From: Lysobacterales bacterium
GTDB taxonomy: Bacteria; Pseudomonadota; Gammaproteobacteria; Xanthomonadales; Xanthomonadaceae
Direction of reading: 5' to 3'
Assembly: GCA_016718605.1 (NCBI GenBank)
Contig: JADKCY010000003.1
Location: 868,001-932,000 of the forward strand
Length of the DNA stretch: 64,000 nt
This document shows positions 53,744 to 63,136 of the stretch, in pieces. Made by a program: the position numbers and the translations under genes. The number at the start of each line of letters is the position of its first letter. Positions within the stretch are counted from its first letter, which is position 1. The notes beneath the pieces are model-generated. The model made no database searches, was not told the origin of the DNA, and was given only the letters and a program-made list of their open reading frames with translations.

Positions 53744-55399
53744 TCAGCCATCGGTATTCCGCCGCTCTGAACGGATCAAGGGGTCAATGACCTCGGCGCG
53801 ACCCGAAGTGAACTCGTCGGTGCTGATCGCCAACCACTCCGCGCGCTTGTAGCGGGTCCGTGCCTCGACATGGGCCTGCGGCAGCAGGTTCACCCGCTTG
53901 CTGCGCATCATTAGCAAGGCATGCGGGTGCGCAGCACTCCACGCCAACGCGTCTTCCACCGGCACCGGCTCGATTCGTTGCTTGAGCCGGCCAGCAAAAT
54001 GCAGTTCGCCCTGATAGACGCCCACATAACCAATTGATCGCCCCTGCGCCTGCTGCTCGGCCACAAACACTGCCATCGGTCGGAGGTCATAGTCGGGCCG
54101 AATGGTCGACATAACGCCTACCAAGAGCGCACCCAATGCAATGACATGCAGCAAGGCGAAATGGGTCGCTACGCGATTGGCTGGCCCCGACGCCCACAAC
54201 AACATGGCGATGGCCGTCAGAATCGCCACTGCCGCAGCGGCAAATTGCACGATGGTTGGCGGATTCGCCTGCGGCCAATAGGCTGGCAACAACAAAATCA
54301 ACACGGGGAACAGCACACCGTTCATCGCGGCCATCGGAATGGCATGCCAGCGGCTGGCGCGAGCGTCGCTTCGCTGCAGGGCCGCAGCGAGTGGCAATGC
54401 CAGCGCAGCCATGATGGGAATCAGGTAGTGCACCTGCTTCCCGGAGACCAGCATCAGCGCCAGCAGTGCGGGGAGCGCCAGCCACCAAGGCATTGCCAGA
54501 CGGGCGCGCGTCGAGTGTTTCCAACTCGACCAACCGGCCTTCCAGAGCGGCCACCACAGCAGCCAGGGCAGGCTCAACAGCAGCAGAAGCGGTAGGTACC
54601 AGTAAAAGGGTCGCGGATGACCCATGGCGCCCTGGACGCGCTTTGCCGTCTGACCAATGAGCAAATCGCGTAAGTATTGTTCACCACCCTGCATTCCGGC
54701 TGCAAAAGCCCATAGCAAGACCGGCACTACCATCGCCAAGACCGCTACCACCGCGCGTGACAGGTGCAGCGGCGGCGCCCCGGAGGGACGCCACAACGTG
54801 GCCGCCAAAAGCGCTGGCAGCAAGTACAGCAGGGTGACTGGACCCTTGGTCAGCATGCCCAAGGCACCGCCAAGCGCAAACAGACCCCAGTCTCGCCATT
54901 GGCCGCGCGTCACCGCAGCATGCAGCCCAAGCCACCCCGTCGTGATGGCCACCAACAACAAGGCATCGAACATGATGCCGGTCTGATACACCGCCAGATA
55001 CGTGGTGCTGAAAACCAACAGCGCGGCGTACGCACCCGCATCGGCAACCTGCGGATAGACGCGTCGGCCAAGCTTCGCCAACGCGACTGCTGCCAACAGA
55101 ATGCACAGCGGCCCAATCCACCGGGGCCACCAATCGTTCACGCCGAACACAGCCCAACCGGCGTGGATCAACCAGAACAGCAGGGGCGGCTTGTGATCGT
55201 AGGGTTGCCCATTGATCCATGGCAGGACAAAGTCGTCCCGCCACCACATTTCCCATGCAACGGCCAGGTAGCGCGTCTCATCGACGGGGAATGCGAACGG
55301 CCGCGCCCAAACTCCGATCAGGGTGACAAGGACAATTCCGATGACCAAGACCGACAACGGCGAGGCCAGCGGCGACCGCTTGGATTGAGACTGAGACAT
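53744..55399 (-). CDS. ArnT-like GT39 glycosyltransferase
   Basis: A 551-residue integral membrane enzyme with about a dozen hydrophobic segments. The catalytic-loop motif VDETRYLAVAWEMWWRDDFV, with acidic residue and DExRY typical of ArnT/PMT enzymes, lies after the first helix. NGQPYDHKPPLLFWLIHAGW follows. Such enzymes move a sugar from polyprenyl phosphate to lipid A, protein or glycan on the periplasmic side. Substrate unknown. It follows the histidine kinase gene on the same strand by 60 bases, and a second GT39 gene lies divergent at 56827. Confidence 0.9.
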   Translation of the reverse strand: MSQSQSKRSPLASPLSVLVIGIVLVTLIGVWARPFAFPVDETRYLAVAWEMWWRDDFVLPWINGQPYDHKPPLLFWLIHAGWAVFGVNDWWPRWIGPLCILLAAVALAKLGRRVYPQVADAGAYAALLVFSTTYLAVYQTGIMFDALLLVAITTGWLGLHAAVTRGQWRDWGLFALGGALGMLTKGPVTLLYLLPALLAATLWRPSGAPPLHLSRAVVAVLAMVVPVLLWAFAAGMQGGEQYLRDLLIGQTAKRVQGAMGHPRPFYWYLPLLLLLSLPWLLWWPLWKAGWSSWKHSTRARLAMPWWLALPALLALMLVSGKQVHYLIPIMAALALPLAAALQRSDARASRWHAIPMAAMNGVLFPVLILLLPAYWPQANPPTIVQFAAAAVAILTAIAMLLWASGPANRVATHFALLHVIALGALLVGVMSTIRPDYDLRPMAVFVAEQQAQGRSIGYVGVYQGELHFAGRLKQRIEPVPVEDALAWSAAHPHALLMMRSKRVNLLPQAHVEARTRYKRAEWLAISTDEFTSGRAEVIDPLIRSERRNTDG

Positions 55400-55458
55400 C
55401 GATCACACTGTGAAGAAACTGTCGAGTCCCAGCTTGCCAACCAAGTGTTAAAGATTCC

Positions 55459-56691
55459 TCAAGACCACTCTGCCGGCTTGCTACGCGTGTCGAGTTCGAC
55501 CGAAAACAACTGGCGAACATCCAGCCCGCAACGCACACGCCAGCCCAGCACGGCAGCCATGCGTTCGACCATCGTGATGCCGATGCCCTGATCGCTGCGA
55601 CTTGGCATCCAGTGCTGCACTTCGTCACCAAGCCGCAGAGATCCCTCCGAGCAATGCAGCGGCAGCGGACCGGGTGGTCTCTGATCAACCACGGCGCGCA
55701 GCAGATTCAGGAGCATGGTTTCCAGCCAGCGCCTTGGTGCCGCCACCAACTCACCGTCGCCGCACGTGATGTCGAGAACGACCCCACGATGCGAGAGGCG
55801 TGGAGCCAAGCGATCAACAGCGGCTTCAACTTGGGACTTGAAGCTCAGTGATTCCGCTTCGCCCGGTCCACGCGCAATCCAGATGAGCGCGTCCAGTAGC
55901 CAGTGCAGATGCGTGACCGACCGCTCCAGTCGCTGCAGGCGCCGCCGCTGCGGCACACTGACCGACGGATCATCCAGCAGAACTTCCACTGCGCCACGCA
56001 GGGCCGTGATGGGTGTGCGCAGCTCATGGCTGGCATTCGCGAAGAAAATTTTCTGCGCCGTTGCCGCTTCCGCGAGACGCAACTGGTAGTGATCTATTGC
56101 ACCCGCCAAGCGTCCCAGCCCATCCGACGGAAGATTGGCCGCCAATGCCGTCGGGGCAGGCTCCAGCGGCAACGTTGCAACCGCCTTCGCGAGTGCATCC
56201 ACCGGCCCCACGGCGCGCCCCGCGAGCCACCACCCGATCGCCGTCGTCACTCCTGCGCTGAGCAATACCAACATCCAGAGCCAGAACTGCAGGGCCTCTT
56301 CCAACTCCTCGATTTGCCCGATGTCTATCCTGTAAACCAGCATCCCGTTGGGCGCGGCAAACACGCCCACATGGGGTTCCTCACCATTGCCAACCCGATA
56401 TTCATGAATGCCCGGGCGCAACCCACGCAGCGCTTCTGGGAGCTTGGCTGAAGCCATGTCCGGCACCAGCCAACCCTCCAGATGCGCGGTGTGGGGCATC
56501 CGGGGTACGCGGCCATCGGCAATGTCCTCCTTTGCAGAATCCGCTTCGGCAGCAAGCACCGTCCGAAGAATGACGTGTTCATACCGTTCCGCAATCTGCA
56601 TCAAGGTGTATGAAAACGTCGACCCCAGCGCGAGACCCAACACGCCAATGGTGATCGCCACACGCGCACGAATGGACCACTGCCGCCTCAT
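55459..56691 (-). CDS. Membrane sensor histidine kinase, with degenerate ATP-binding boxes
   Basis: A 410-residue sensor kinase: helix 1 (about residues 8-28), periplasmic sensor of about 110 residues, helix 2 (WLWMLVLLSAGVTTAIGWWL), HAMP-like linker and a HisKA domain with FFANASHELRTPITALRGAV (phosphorylated His). The C-terminal part reads ETMLLNLLRAVVDQRPPGPL, where the N-box asparagine is missing, and QGIGITMVERMAAVLGWRVR (G2-like). No clear G1 box is seen. The ATPase domain looks short or diverged. No response regulator gene is adjacent. Start at 56691 chosen for the N-terminal helix; AGGA lies about ten bases upstream. Confidence 0.85.
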   Translation of the reverse strand: MRRQWSIRARVAITIGVLGLALGSTFSYTLMQIAERYEHVILRTVLAAEADSAKEDIADGRVPRMPHTAHLEGWLVPDMASAKLPEALRGLRPGIHEYRVGNGEEPHVGVFAAPNGMLVYRIDIGQIEELEEALQFWLWMLVLLSAGVTTAIGWWLAGRAVGPVDALAKAVATLPLEPAPTALAANLPSDGLGRLAGAIDHYQLRLAEAATAQKIFFANASHELRTPITALRGAVEVLLDDPSVSVPQRRRLQRLERSVTHLHWLLDALIWIARGPGEAESLSFKSQVEAAVDRLAPRLSHRGVVLDITCGDGELVAAPRRWLETMLLNLLRAVVDQRPPGPLPLHCSEGSLRLGDEVQHWMPSRSDQGIGITMVERMAAVLGWRVRCGLDVRQLFSVELDTRSKPAEWS

Positions 56692-56826
56692 GTGCTGACT
56701 ATCCTGAGTTTGATCGTCCTTTACCTTACACCAGCGCACCCGAGTGGTATTCCACGCAACCAACACGCACGTCGCATGATCGGCATGGTTGCGCCAAACT
56801 ACGCGCCCCTGCATGACTGCTTACGC

Positions 56827-58536
56827 ATGGCTGACAAACAAGCGCCAAATGCTGCCTTCCTGATCGCGCCCAAAGCCCCGCTGGATCTGTGGTGGCTGTT
56901 TGGCTTGGCGTTGCTACTGTTGGGCGTGGGCTATGGGCTGCGTGACCCCTGGCCTGCCGATGAGCCTCGGTTTGCGCTGATCGGGCGCGATATCTGGGAG
57001 AGCGGGCGATGGTTTCTGCCGCATCGCGGGCCGGAGCTGTATGCCGAAAAGCCACCGGTGTTTCTTTGGTTGCAGGCACTCGCCTATGGCCTGACCGGAT
57101 CGGTGCGTGCGAGCTTTCTATTGCCCTCGATGCTCGCCGCATTGGGCACCTTGGTGCTGCATTTTGATCTGGCGCGTCGACTGTGGTCACGTAAGGCGGC
57201 GTTCTGGAGCAGTCTTGCCCTGCTTCTGTGCGTGCAGTTCACTCTGCAAGGTCGCACAGCGCAAATTGATGCCGTTCTGGCGTTCTGCACCACGCTTGGA
57301 CTGTATGGCCTGCTGCGCCATCTGCTGCTCGGTCCGGCTTGGGGCTGGTACGTGATCGGCGGGATTGCCACGGGCGTCGGTGTGATCACCAAGGGCACTG
57401 GATTTCTGCCCTGGCTGCTGATGATTCCCTATGTATTTGCGCGCTGGCGACAATGGCCCGGTCTGCCACGCTTTGAGGGAGGATGGCGGTGGGCGCTGGG
57501 ACCGCTGGGGATGCTGCTGCCGATTCTGTTGTGGCTGCTGCCGTTGCTGTGGATGTCGATCAACGCCCCCACAGCAGAGCTGCTGGCCTATCGCGACGAT
57601 CTGCTGCTGCGCCAGACGGTGACGCGCTATGCCAATGCTTGGCACCACCACAAACCGTTCTGGTACTTCGTGGTTGACGTCATTCCGGTGTTCTGGTTGC
57701 CCTTCTCGCTACTCGCCGTGTGGGCGGCTCCCGCATGGCGACGGCGCCTGCAACGCAGTGATGCGCGGATTCTGCTGCCCTTGGCGTGGATTGCCCTGGT
57801 GGTGCTGTTCTTCTCGCTATCGCCGGGCAAACGCCATGTCTACATTCTGCCTGCCCTGCCTGCACTGGCGCTGGCCTTCACGCCGCTACTGCCGGGATTG
57901 TTGCGTCGTCTGGCAGTGCAACGCGCTGGCGCCATCGTGACCTTGCTATTGGGTCTGGTGATTGCCGGTGCCGCGGCGACGGCACTGTTCGGCCGACCCG
58001 GCTTTGCCGTCAAAGTGGAAACCGACAATGGCGTCGCTCCTTGGGATTGGCTGCTGGCGGTCGGTCTGGTTGGCATCGTGGTCAGCCTGATGCTGTGGCG
58101 GCGCGGCTGGGCGGCTTTCGGGCTCTTCATGCTGGCGGTCTGGTCGGGCTATGGCCTATTCGGCTTTCCGCAGATGACCGACGCGCGCTCTGGCAAGGCG
58201 CTCATGCAACGCGTTGCCAAGCAACAGCCGGCCGAGGTGTCACTCGGTTTGGTCGGTGTGCCTGAGCAACTGCTATTGCAAGCGCAAGGCGATGTACGCG
58301 CTTTTGGCTTCAAGCGTCCGCTGGAGGAACAAAAAGCGCTCGCTTATGCATGGTTGAAGGAAAATCCAACACATTGGCTGCTAATGTCGCGTATCGCGCT
58401 GGACGCTTGCATCGAGCGCGAGTGGATTCTGGATGTCGGCATCTCCAATCGTCGCCACTGGTTCCTGATTCCGCCGCTGGCGGTGGATGTTTCCTGCATC
58501 GATGCCGAAGGGTATCGCGCCGCCACATCACCCTGA
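56827..58536 (+). CDS. ArnT-like GT39 glycosyltransferase
   Basis: A 569-residue integral membrane glycosyltransferase. The key loop is LRDPWPADEPRFALIGRDIW, with acidic Asp-Glu pair, and GPELYAEKPPVFLWLQALAY follows, both typical of ArnT/PMT enzymes. At least ten membrane segments are visible. C-terminal part (VAKQQPAEVSLGLVGVPEQL) resembles the periplasmic domain. The start at 56827 (MADKQAP) is chosen by the short N-terminus before helix 1; it lacks a clear ribosome site and 56692 or 56785 are alternatives. It leads an operon with the GT2 and LAB_N genes. Confidence 0.88.
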   Translation: MADKQAPNAAFLIAPKAPLDLWWLFGLALLLLGVGYGLRDPWPADEPRFALIGRDIWESGRWFLPHRGPELYAEKPPVFLWLQALAYGLTGSVRASFLLPSMLAALGTLVLHFDLARRLWSRKAAFWSSLALLLCVQFTLQGRTAQIDAVLAFCTTLGLYGLLRHLLLGPAWGWYVIGGIATGVGVITKGTGFLPWLLMIPYVFARWRQWPGLPRFEGGWRWALGPLGMLLPILLWLLPLLWMSINAPTAELLAYRDDLLLRQTVTRYANAWHHHKPFWYFVVDVIPVFWLPFSLLAVWAAPAWRRRLQRSDARILLPLAWIALVVLFFSLSPGKRHVYILPALPALALAFTPLLPGLLRRLAVQRAGAIVTLLLGLVIAGAAATALFGRPGFAVKVETDNGVAPWDWLLAVGLVGIVVSLMLWRRGWAAFGLFMLAVWSGYGLFGFPQMTDARSGKALMQRVAKQQPAEVSLGLVGVPEQLLLQAQGDVRAFGFKRPLEEQKALAYAWLKENPTHWLLMSRIALDACIEREWILDVGISNRRHWFLIPPLAVDVSCIDAEGYRAATSP

Positions 58537-58553
58537 AATCCCTGAAAATCACC

Positions 58554-59288
58554 ATGTCCGCATTGAATCTCTCTGTCGTGGTTCCCGCTCACAACGAATC
58601 CGGCAACCTGCCCGATCTTATTGCGGAAATCATCACCGCACTGAACGGCCGTACCGACTACGAAATTGTCATCGTCGATGACTGCAGCAGTGATGCAACA
58701 CCACAAGTGCTTGCCGACTTGCAGACCCGCCTGCCGCAACTGCGTGTGTTGCGCCATCTGAAAAATGCCGGTCAAAGCGCCGCGCTGCGCAATGGCGTGC
58801 GGCATGCGCGTGGCGCCTGGATCGCCACCCTCGATGGCGACGCGCAGAACGTGCCCGCTGACATCCCGCGTCTGTGGGATGAGATGCAACGTCGTGGCAA
58901 TCCGAACCTCAAGTTGATTCAGGGCTGGCGCACCACTCGTCGCGACACCGGACTGAAACGAATGTCGTCCAAGATCGCTAATGGCGTGCGCTCACGCATG
59001 CTGCGTGATGCCACGCCGGACAGCGGTTGTGGCATTCGACTGGTGGAGCGCGAAGCCCTGCTCAATGTGCCCAACTTCAACCACATGCATCGCTTCATCC
59101 CGGCGCTGATCCGTCAGGCCGGTTGGGACGTGGACACCTTGCCGGTCAGCCATCGCCCGCGCGGCGCAGGCAGTTCGCACTACGGCCTGTGGAACCGTCT
59201 GTGGGTCGGCATCGTCGATCTATTCGGTGTGGCTTGGCTGGGTCGTCGCTCGCGTCCGACCATCGTGCAGGAACAAACCCGTCCATGA
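58554..59288 (+). CDS. GT2 family glycosyltransferase (DPM1/ArnC-like)
   Basis: A 244-residue GT-A fold enzyme. LSVVVPAHNESGNLPDLIAE and YEIVIVDDCSSDATPQVLAD are the start of polyprenyl-phosphate glycosyltransferases, followed by NAGQSAALRNGVRHARGAWI and ATLDGDAQNVPADIPRLWDE, with the DxD-like DGDAQN. It moves a sugar from a nucleotide donor to a polyprenyl phosphate in the cytosol. Unlike ArnC it has only a weak hydrophobic C-terminal segment. It is 17 bases after the GT39 gene and overlaps the next gene by ATGA. A sugar-on-lipid made here is the likely donor of the GT39 enzyme. Confidence 0.92.
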   Translation: MSALNLSVVVPAHNESGNLPDLIAEIITALNGRTDYEIVIVDDCSSDATPQVLADLQTRLPQLRVLRHLKNAGQSAALRNGVRHARGAWIATLDGDAQNVPADIPRLWDEMQRRGNPNLKLIQGWRTTRRDTGLKRMSSKIANGVRSRMLRDATPDSGCGIRLVEREALLNVPNFNHMHRFIPALIRQAGWDVDTLPVSHRPRGAGSSHYGLWNRLWVGIVDLFGVAWLGRRSRPTIVQEQTRP

Positions 59289-60043
59289 CCGAAACCAATC
59301 CGATCTGGATCGGCATTGGCCTGACCGCCCAGATCGCCTTCTCGGCACGCTTCCTGGTGCAATGGCTGCTATCCGAACGCGCTCGCCGCAGCCTGATGCC
59401 GATTCACTTCTGGTATTTCAGTCTCGCCGGGTCCACTCTGCTGCTGGCCTATGCCGCACATCAACGTGACCTGATCATCGCTTTGGGCCAGATGGCCGGA
59501 CTGGCCATCTACCTGCGCAACCTGGAACTCATCCAGCGCCACGAAGGCCGCCGCCATCTGTTCTTCCTGTGGCCCTGGCTTGGCCTCAGCCTGATTGCAC
59601 TCGCCGCGGGCTGGTTCAGCCACGCCGCGCCCGTCACCCATGCGATCAGCAAAGTCGCGGTGTTCTGGATCGTGCTCGGCATGGTCGGTCAAGTGCTGTT
59701 CACCGGCCGCTTCGTCGTGCAGTTGTACTTCTCCGAACGCGCGCAACGCTCGGTCAATCCGATCCATTTCTGGTATCTGTCGATGAGCGGCAGCCTGCTG
59801 CTGCTCGCCTACGCCATCGCTCAACGCGACCCGGTCATCATCCTCGGCCAGAGCTTCGGCATCGTGGTGTATCTGCGCAACCTGAAACTGATCCAGCACC
59901 ACGAACGCGGCGACCAGCACGGCGAAGAAGAAACGCTGGGCGAAACGCTGCATGCCGACGACGTGGATACGCAGGATGCCGAACCCATCTCACCGGAAAC
60001 TGAACCGGTGGCGGTGCCGAGAACGCCGACGCAGGGGTTGTAG
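59285..60043 (+). CDS. Tandem LAB_N (lipid A biosynthesis N-terminal) domain membrane protein
   Basis: A 252-residue inner-membrane protein with two LAB_N repeats, each of three hydrophobic segments: QIAFSARFLVQWLLSERARR and SLMPIHFWYFSLAGSTLLLA in the first, QVLFTGRFVVQLYFSERAQR and SVNPIHFWYLSMSGSLLLLA in the second. The two are clear copies. The LAB_N family accompanies GT2/GT39 genes in many Gammaproteobacteria. Its role is unproven; it may help move the lipid-linked sugar. The acidic tail (about 40 residues) is low-complexity. Overlap with the GT2 gene (ATGA) supports one operon. Confidence 0.9.
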   Translation: MTETNPIWIGIGLTAQIAFSARFLVQWLLSERARRSLMPIHFWYFSLAGSTLLLAYAAHQRDLIIALGQMAGLAIYLRNLELIQRHEGRRHLFFLWPWLGLSLIALAAGWFSHAAPVTHAISKVAVFWIVLGMVGQVLFTGRFVVQLYFSERAQRSVNPIHFWYLSMSGSLLLLAYAIAQRDPVIILGQSFGIVVYLRNLKLIQHHERGDQHGEEETLGETLHADDVDTQDAEPISPETEPVAVPRTPTQGL

Positions 60044-60257
60044 GGAAAGCAAACGTCAAACGATGTATTGGAAGCCCACGTCGTCGATTCAGATGGTTCG
60101 TCGAGTGGTGCGATCGCCATCCCGAGCGCTTGATGTGAACTTGCTGGCGCTTGGATGTGTAGCTCGAAGTCGTCAATTGACGGACCCCGCTCTTTTTTGG
60201 CGGTGAGAGGTAAGCGCGGCCTTGCGTTTGTTCGCTCGTCAGCTTCGTGCTGATTTT

Positions 60258-61742
60258 TCACTTGGCAGCGGTCCAGCAGTCACGATACAGGCCTGCATAC
60301 CGCGTCGCCGCAGCTTCCCAATCATGTCGCTGCGCCATGCCGGTCCGCTGCAGTTGCTGCCAGAACGTCGGTTGTCCGTACAACAGCTCGGCACGGCGCA
60401 GGGCGGCGTCCATGGCTTCGGGGCTGAAGTCGTGGAAAACGAATCCGCTGGCGGTGTGTTCTTGCAGTGCTTCCAGACTGCAATCGACCACAGTGTCGGC
60501 CAGGCCGCCGACATGCCGCACCAGTGGCAAGGTGCCGTAGGCCAGTCCGTAGAGTTGAGTGAGGCCACAAGGCTCGAACAGCGAGGGTACGAGGATGACA
60601 TCCGCGCCCGCGATCAGGCGATGCGCGAGCGGCTCGTCGTAGCCGAGTCGCACGGCGACTTGCAAGGGATGCGCCTTGGCGATGGCGGTGAAAGCCTGCT
60701 CCAGTTCGGCGTCGCCACTGCCCAACATGGCGATCTGGACACCGCGTTGCAGGAGCTTTGGCAGGTTGACCTGCAGCAGCGGCAGACCCTTTTGCTCGGT
60801 CAGGCGACTGACCACGGTGAGCAACAAGCGCTCCGGCGCTGCCTGCAATCCCAACTCGGCTTGCAGGGCGGCTTTGCATACCGCTTTGCCGCGTAGGTCC
60901 TGCGCCGTATAGGGCGCGGCAATGGCGGCATCACGGGCAGGATTCCACACCGCCGTATCAACGCCGTTGAGAATGCCGCTGAGTCGCGTCGCACGGGATC
61001 GCAACAGGCCATCCAGTCCCATGCCTTGCTCCGCCGTTTGAATTTCGCGGGCATAGCGCGGGCTGACGGTGGTGATGCGGTCGGCGTCCTGCAGGGCCGC
61101 TTTCATGAAGCTGACTTGGCCGTAGAACTCCAGCCCATCCATCGCAAAACAGGCGGCGGGCAGCCCCAGCTCTTGGAAGGTTTCGCCCGGGAACAAACCT
61201 TGATAGGCGAGATTGTGGATGGTGAACACCGACCTTGCAGCGACCGCCAACTGGCGCATGCAGGTGGGCACAAGACCCGCATGCCAGTCGTGCGCGTGCA
61301 CCACGCGAGGAACCCACTGCGAATCGACGCCATTGGCGATCTCCGCCGCCGCCCAACCCAAACGCGCAAAGCGCAGGTGATTGTCGGCGAAGGGCTGTTG
61401 CCGCGCGTCCGCATACGGTCCGCCTTCGCGCAGATACAAGGCGGGCGCGTCGATAACGTAGGCATCGCATTCGCAGGCGGGAAGCCTTCCATACAACAGA
61501 CGTGCTGCGGGCACATCGCCACGTGCAGGCAGTCGCGCCACTTCGCGCGCCGACACCATGCCCGCCAGTATCGGCGCGAAGCCCGGCAACAACACCCGCA
61601 TATCGACGCCCTGCGCGCGCACAGCCGACGGCAGGGCGCCGGCCACGTCGGCCAGGCCGCCAGTCTTCAATAGTGGAAAAATTTCCGCGCACACTTGCAA
61701 CACCGGCAGCGGCGCGGCTTTCTTGCTGACCGAACGACTCAC
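60258..61742 (-). CDS. glgA: Glycogen synthase
   Basis: A 494-residue GT5 enzyme that adds glucose from ADP-glucose to the glycogen chain. KTGGLADVAGALPSAVRAQG (Lys26 of the ADP-glucose site) is near the N-terminus. VVHAHDWHAGLVPTCMRQLA, FTIHNLAYQGLFPGETFQEL, NGVDTAVWNPARD and VVSRLTEQKGLPLLQ follow, and PSLFEPCGLTQLYGLAYGTL is the acidic EPCG motif. The length is normal for GlgA. The GTG start overlaps the glgC stop (GTGA), so glgC-glgA are translated together. Confidence 0.96.
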   Translation of the reverse strand: MSRSVSKKAAPLPVLQVCAEIFPLLKTGGLADVAGALPSAVRAQGVDMRVLLPGFAPILAGMVSAREVARLPARGDVPAARLLYGRLPACECDAYVIDAPALYLREGGPYADARQQPFADNHLRFARLGWAAAEIANGVDSQWVPRVVHAHDWHAGLVPTCMRQLAVAARSVFTIHNLAYQGLFPGETFQELGLPAACFAMDGLEFYGQVSFMKAALQDADRITTVSPRYAREIQTAEQGMGLDGLLRSRATRLSGILNGVDTAVWNPARDAAIAAPYTAQDLRGKAVCKAALQAELGLQAAPERLLLTVVSRLTEQKGLPLLQVNLPKLLQRGVQIAMLGSGDAELEQAFTAIAKAHPLQVAVRLGYDEPLAHRLIAGADVILVPSLFEPCGLTQLYGLAYGTLPLVRHVGGLADTVVDCSLEALQEHTASGFVFHDFSPEAMDAALRRAELLYGQPTFWQQLQRTGMAQRHDWEAAATRYAGLYRDCWTAAK

Positions 61743-63013
61743 AAGCGCGCCAGCATGCCGCGCGTGACCAGCACCACGCCGTTCGGGCTGCGATAGAAGC
61801 GCTGCGCATCCAGCGCGGGATCTTCGCCAATCACCAAGCCCTCCGGCAGCTTGCAGCGACGATCAATCACGGCATTGCGAATCCGGCAGTGCCGATTGAT
61901 CTGCACATCCGGCAGCACCACGCTCTTCTCCACACTGGAATACGAGCGCACCAGCACGTTGGAAAACAGCACCGAATCCTTGATGCGCGCGCCAGACACG
62001 ATGCAACCGCCCGAAACCAGACTGTCAATGGCATGACCGATGCGCCCGGTACCCACTTCATCGTGCACAAACTTGGCCGGCGGCAACTGTTCCTGATAGG
62101 TCCAGATCGGCCAGTTCTTGTCGTACATGTTCAGCTCGGGCGTGATCGAGGCCAGATCCAGATTGGCCGCCCAGTACGCGTCAACCGTTCCCACATCACG
62201 CCAATACGGACGCGAGTACGGAGCATTGGCGATCGCCGACAAGGAGAAGGGATGGGCAAATGCCTGGCCCTCACTGACCGCCTTGGGGATCAGATCCTTG
62301 CCGAAGTCATGACTGGAACCCGGCGTGATGGCGTCCTCTTCCAGCAGTCGAAACAGGTAGTCAGCACTGAATACATAGATCCCCATGCTCGCCAGCGCTG
62401 CATCGGGCTTCTCCGGCATGGCGGGCGGATTGGCGGGCTTTTCGACGAAGTCGATGATGTGCCGATCGGCATTGATCGCCATCACGCCAAAACCACTGGC
62501 TTCGTCCCGAGGCACCTCGATACACCCCACCGTGACACCACGCCCGCTGGCGATGTGGTCTTCCAACATCACCGAGTAATCCATCTTGTAGATGTGATCA
62601 CCGGCCAGAATCACCACGTAATCCGGTGGTGTGGAATTGCGAATGATGTCGAGGTTTTGCCAGATCGCATCCGCCGTACCGCGATACCAGTGCTCCTCAT
62701 CCACCCGCTGCTGCGCAGGGAGCAAGTCGACGAACTCGTTCATTTCGTTGCGCATGAAACTCCAGCCGCGCTGCAAATGGCGCAACAAGGAGTGCGACTT
62801 GTACTGGGTGATGACGCCGATGCGTCGCAAGCCCGAATTGAGGCAATTGGACAAAGCAAAATCGATGATTCGGAACTTGCCGCCAAAGTGCACGGCTGGC
62901 TTGGACCGGTTATTGGTGAGGTCCATCAGACGTGAACCCCGACCACCCGCCAAAACCAGCGCCAACGTGCGCCGCGCCAAGCCGCGACTTCCCGGATTTC
63001 TAAGCACACCCAT
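61739..63013 (-). CDS. glgC: Glucose-1-phosphate adenylyltransferase
   Basis: A 424-residue enzyme forming ADP-glucose, the controlled step of glycogen synthesis. The nucleotide-binding start is LALVLAGGRGSRLMDLTNNR. SKPAVHFGGKFRIIDFALSN, HWYRGTADAIWQNLDIIRNS, VVILAGDHIYKMDYSVMLED, FVEKPANPPAMPEKPDAALA and RPYWRDVGTVDAYWAANLDL follow. The C-terminal beta-helix starts around SLVSGGCIVSGARIKDSVLF. GGAGG precedes the ATG. glgA overlaps its 3' end. Other glg genes are not in the window. Confidence 0.96.
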   Translation of the reverse strand: MGVLRNPGSRGLARRTLALVLAGGRGSRLMDLTNNRSKPAVHFGGKFRIIDFALSNCLNSGLRRIGVITQYKSHSLLRHLQRGWSFMRNEMNEFVDLLPAQQRVDEEHWYRGTADAIWQNLDIIRNSTPPDYVVILAGDHIYKMDYSVMLEDHIASGRGVTVGCIEVPRDEASGFGVMAINADRHIIDFVEKPANPPAMPEKPDAALASMGIYVFSADYLFRLLEEDAITPGSSHDFGKDLIPKAVSEGQAFAHPFSLSAIANAPYSRPYWRDVGTVDAYWAANLDLASITPELNMYDKNWPIWTYQEQLPPAKFVHDEVGTGRIGHAIDSLVSGGCIVSGARIKDSVLFSNVLVRSYSSVEKSVVLPDVQINRHCRIRNAVIDRRCKLPEGLVIGEDPALDAQRFYRSPNGVVLVTRGMLARL

Positions 63014-63136
63014 TGCTCGCCTCCACCGTGGTTTGCCACCAACTCGGATGAGTCTGGCGCATGCCTTCGATACGCCCTTTGCGCGAACGCAAAGCGACCG
63101 TCGGTCAGCCTCAGCGGAGCATACGCGACCGCAGGA

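Noticed and set aside
60044..60257. Gene or RNA between the LAB_N and glgA genes
   Set aside because: The 214 bases between these convergent genes show no family, hairpin or tRNA-like fold that I could support.
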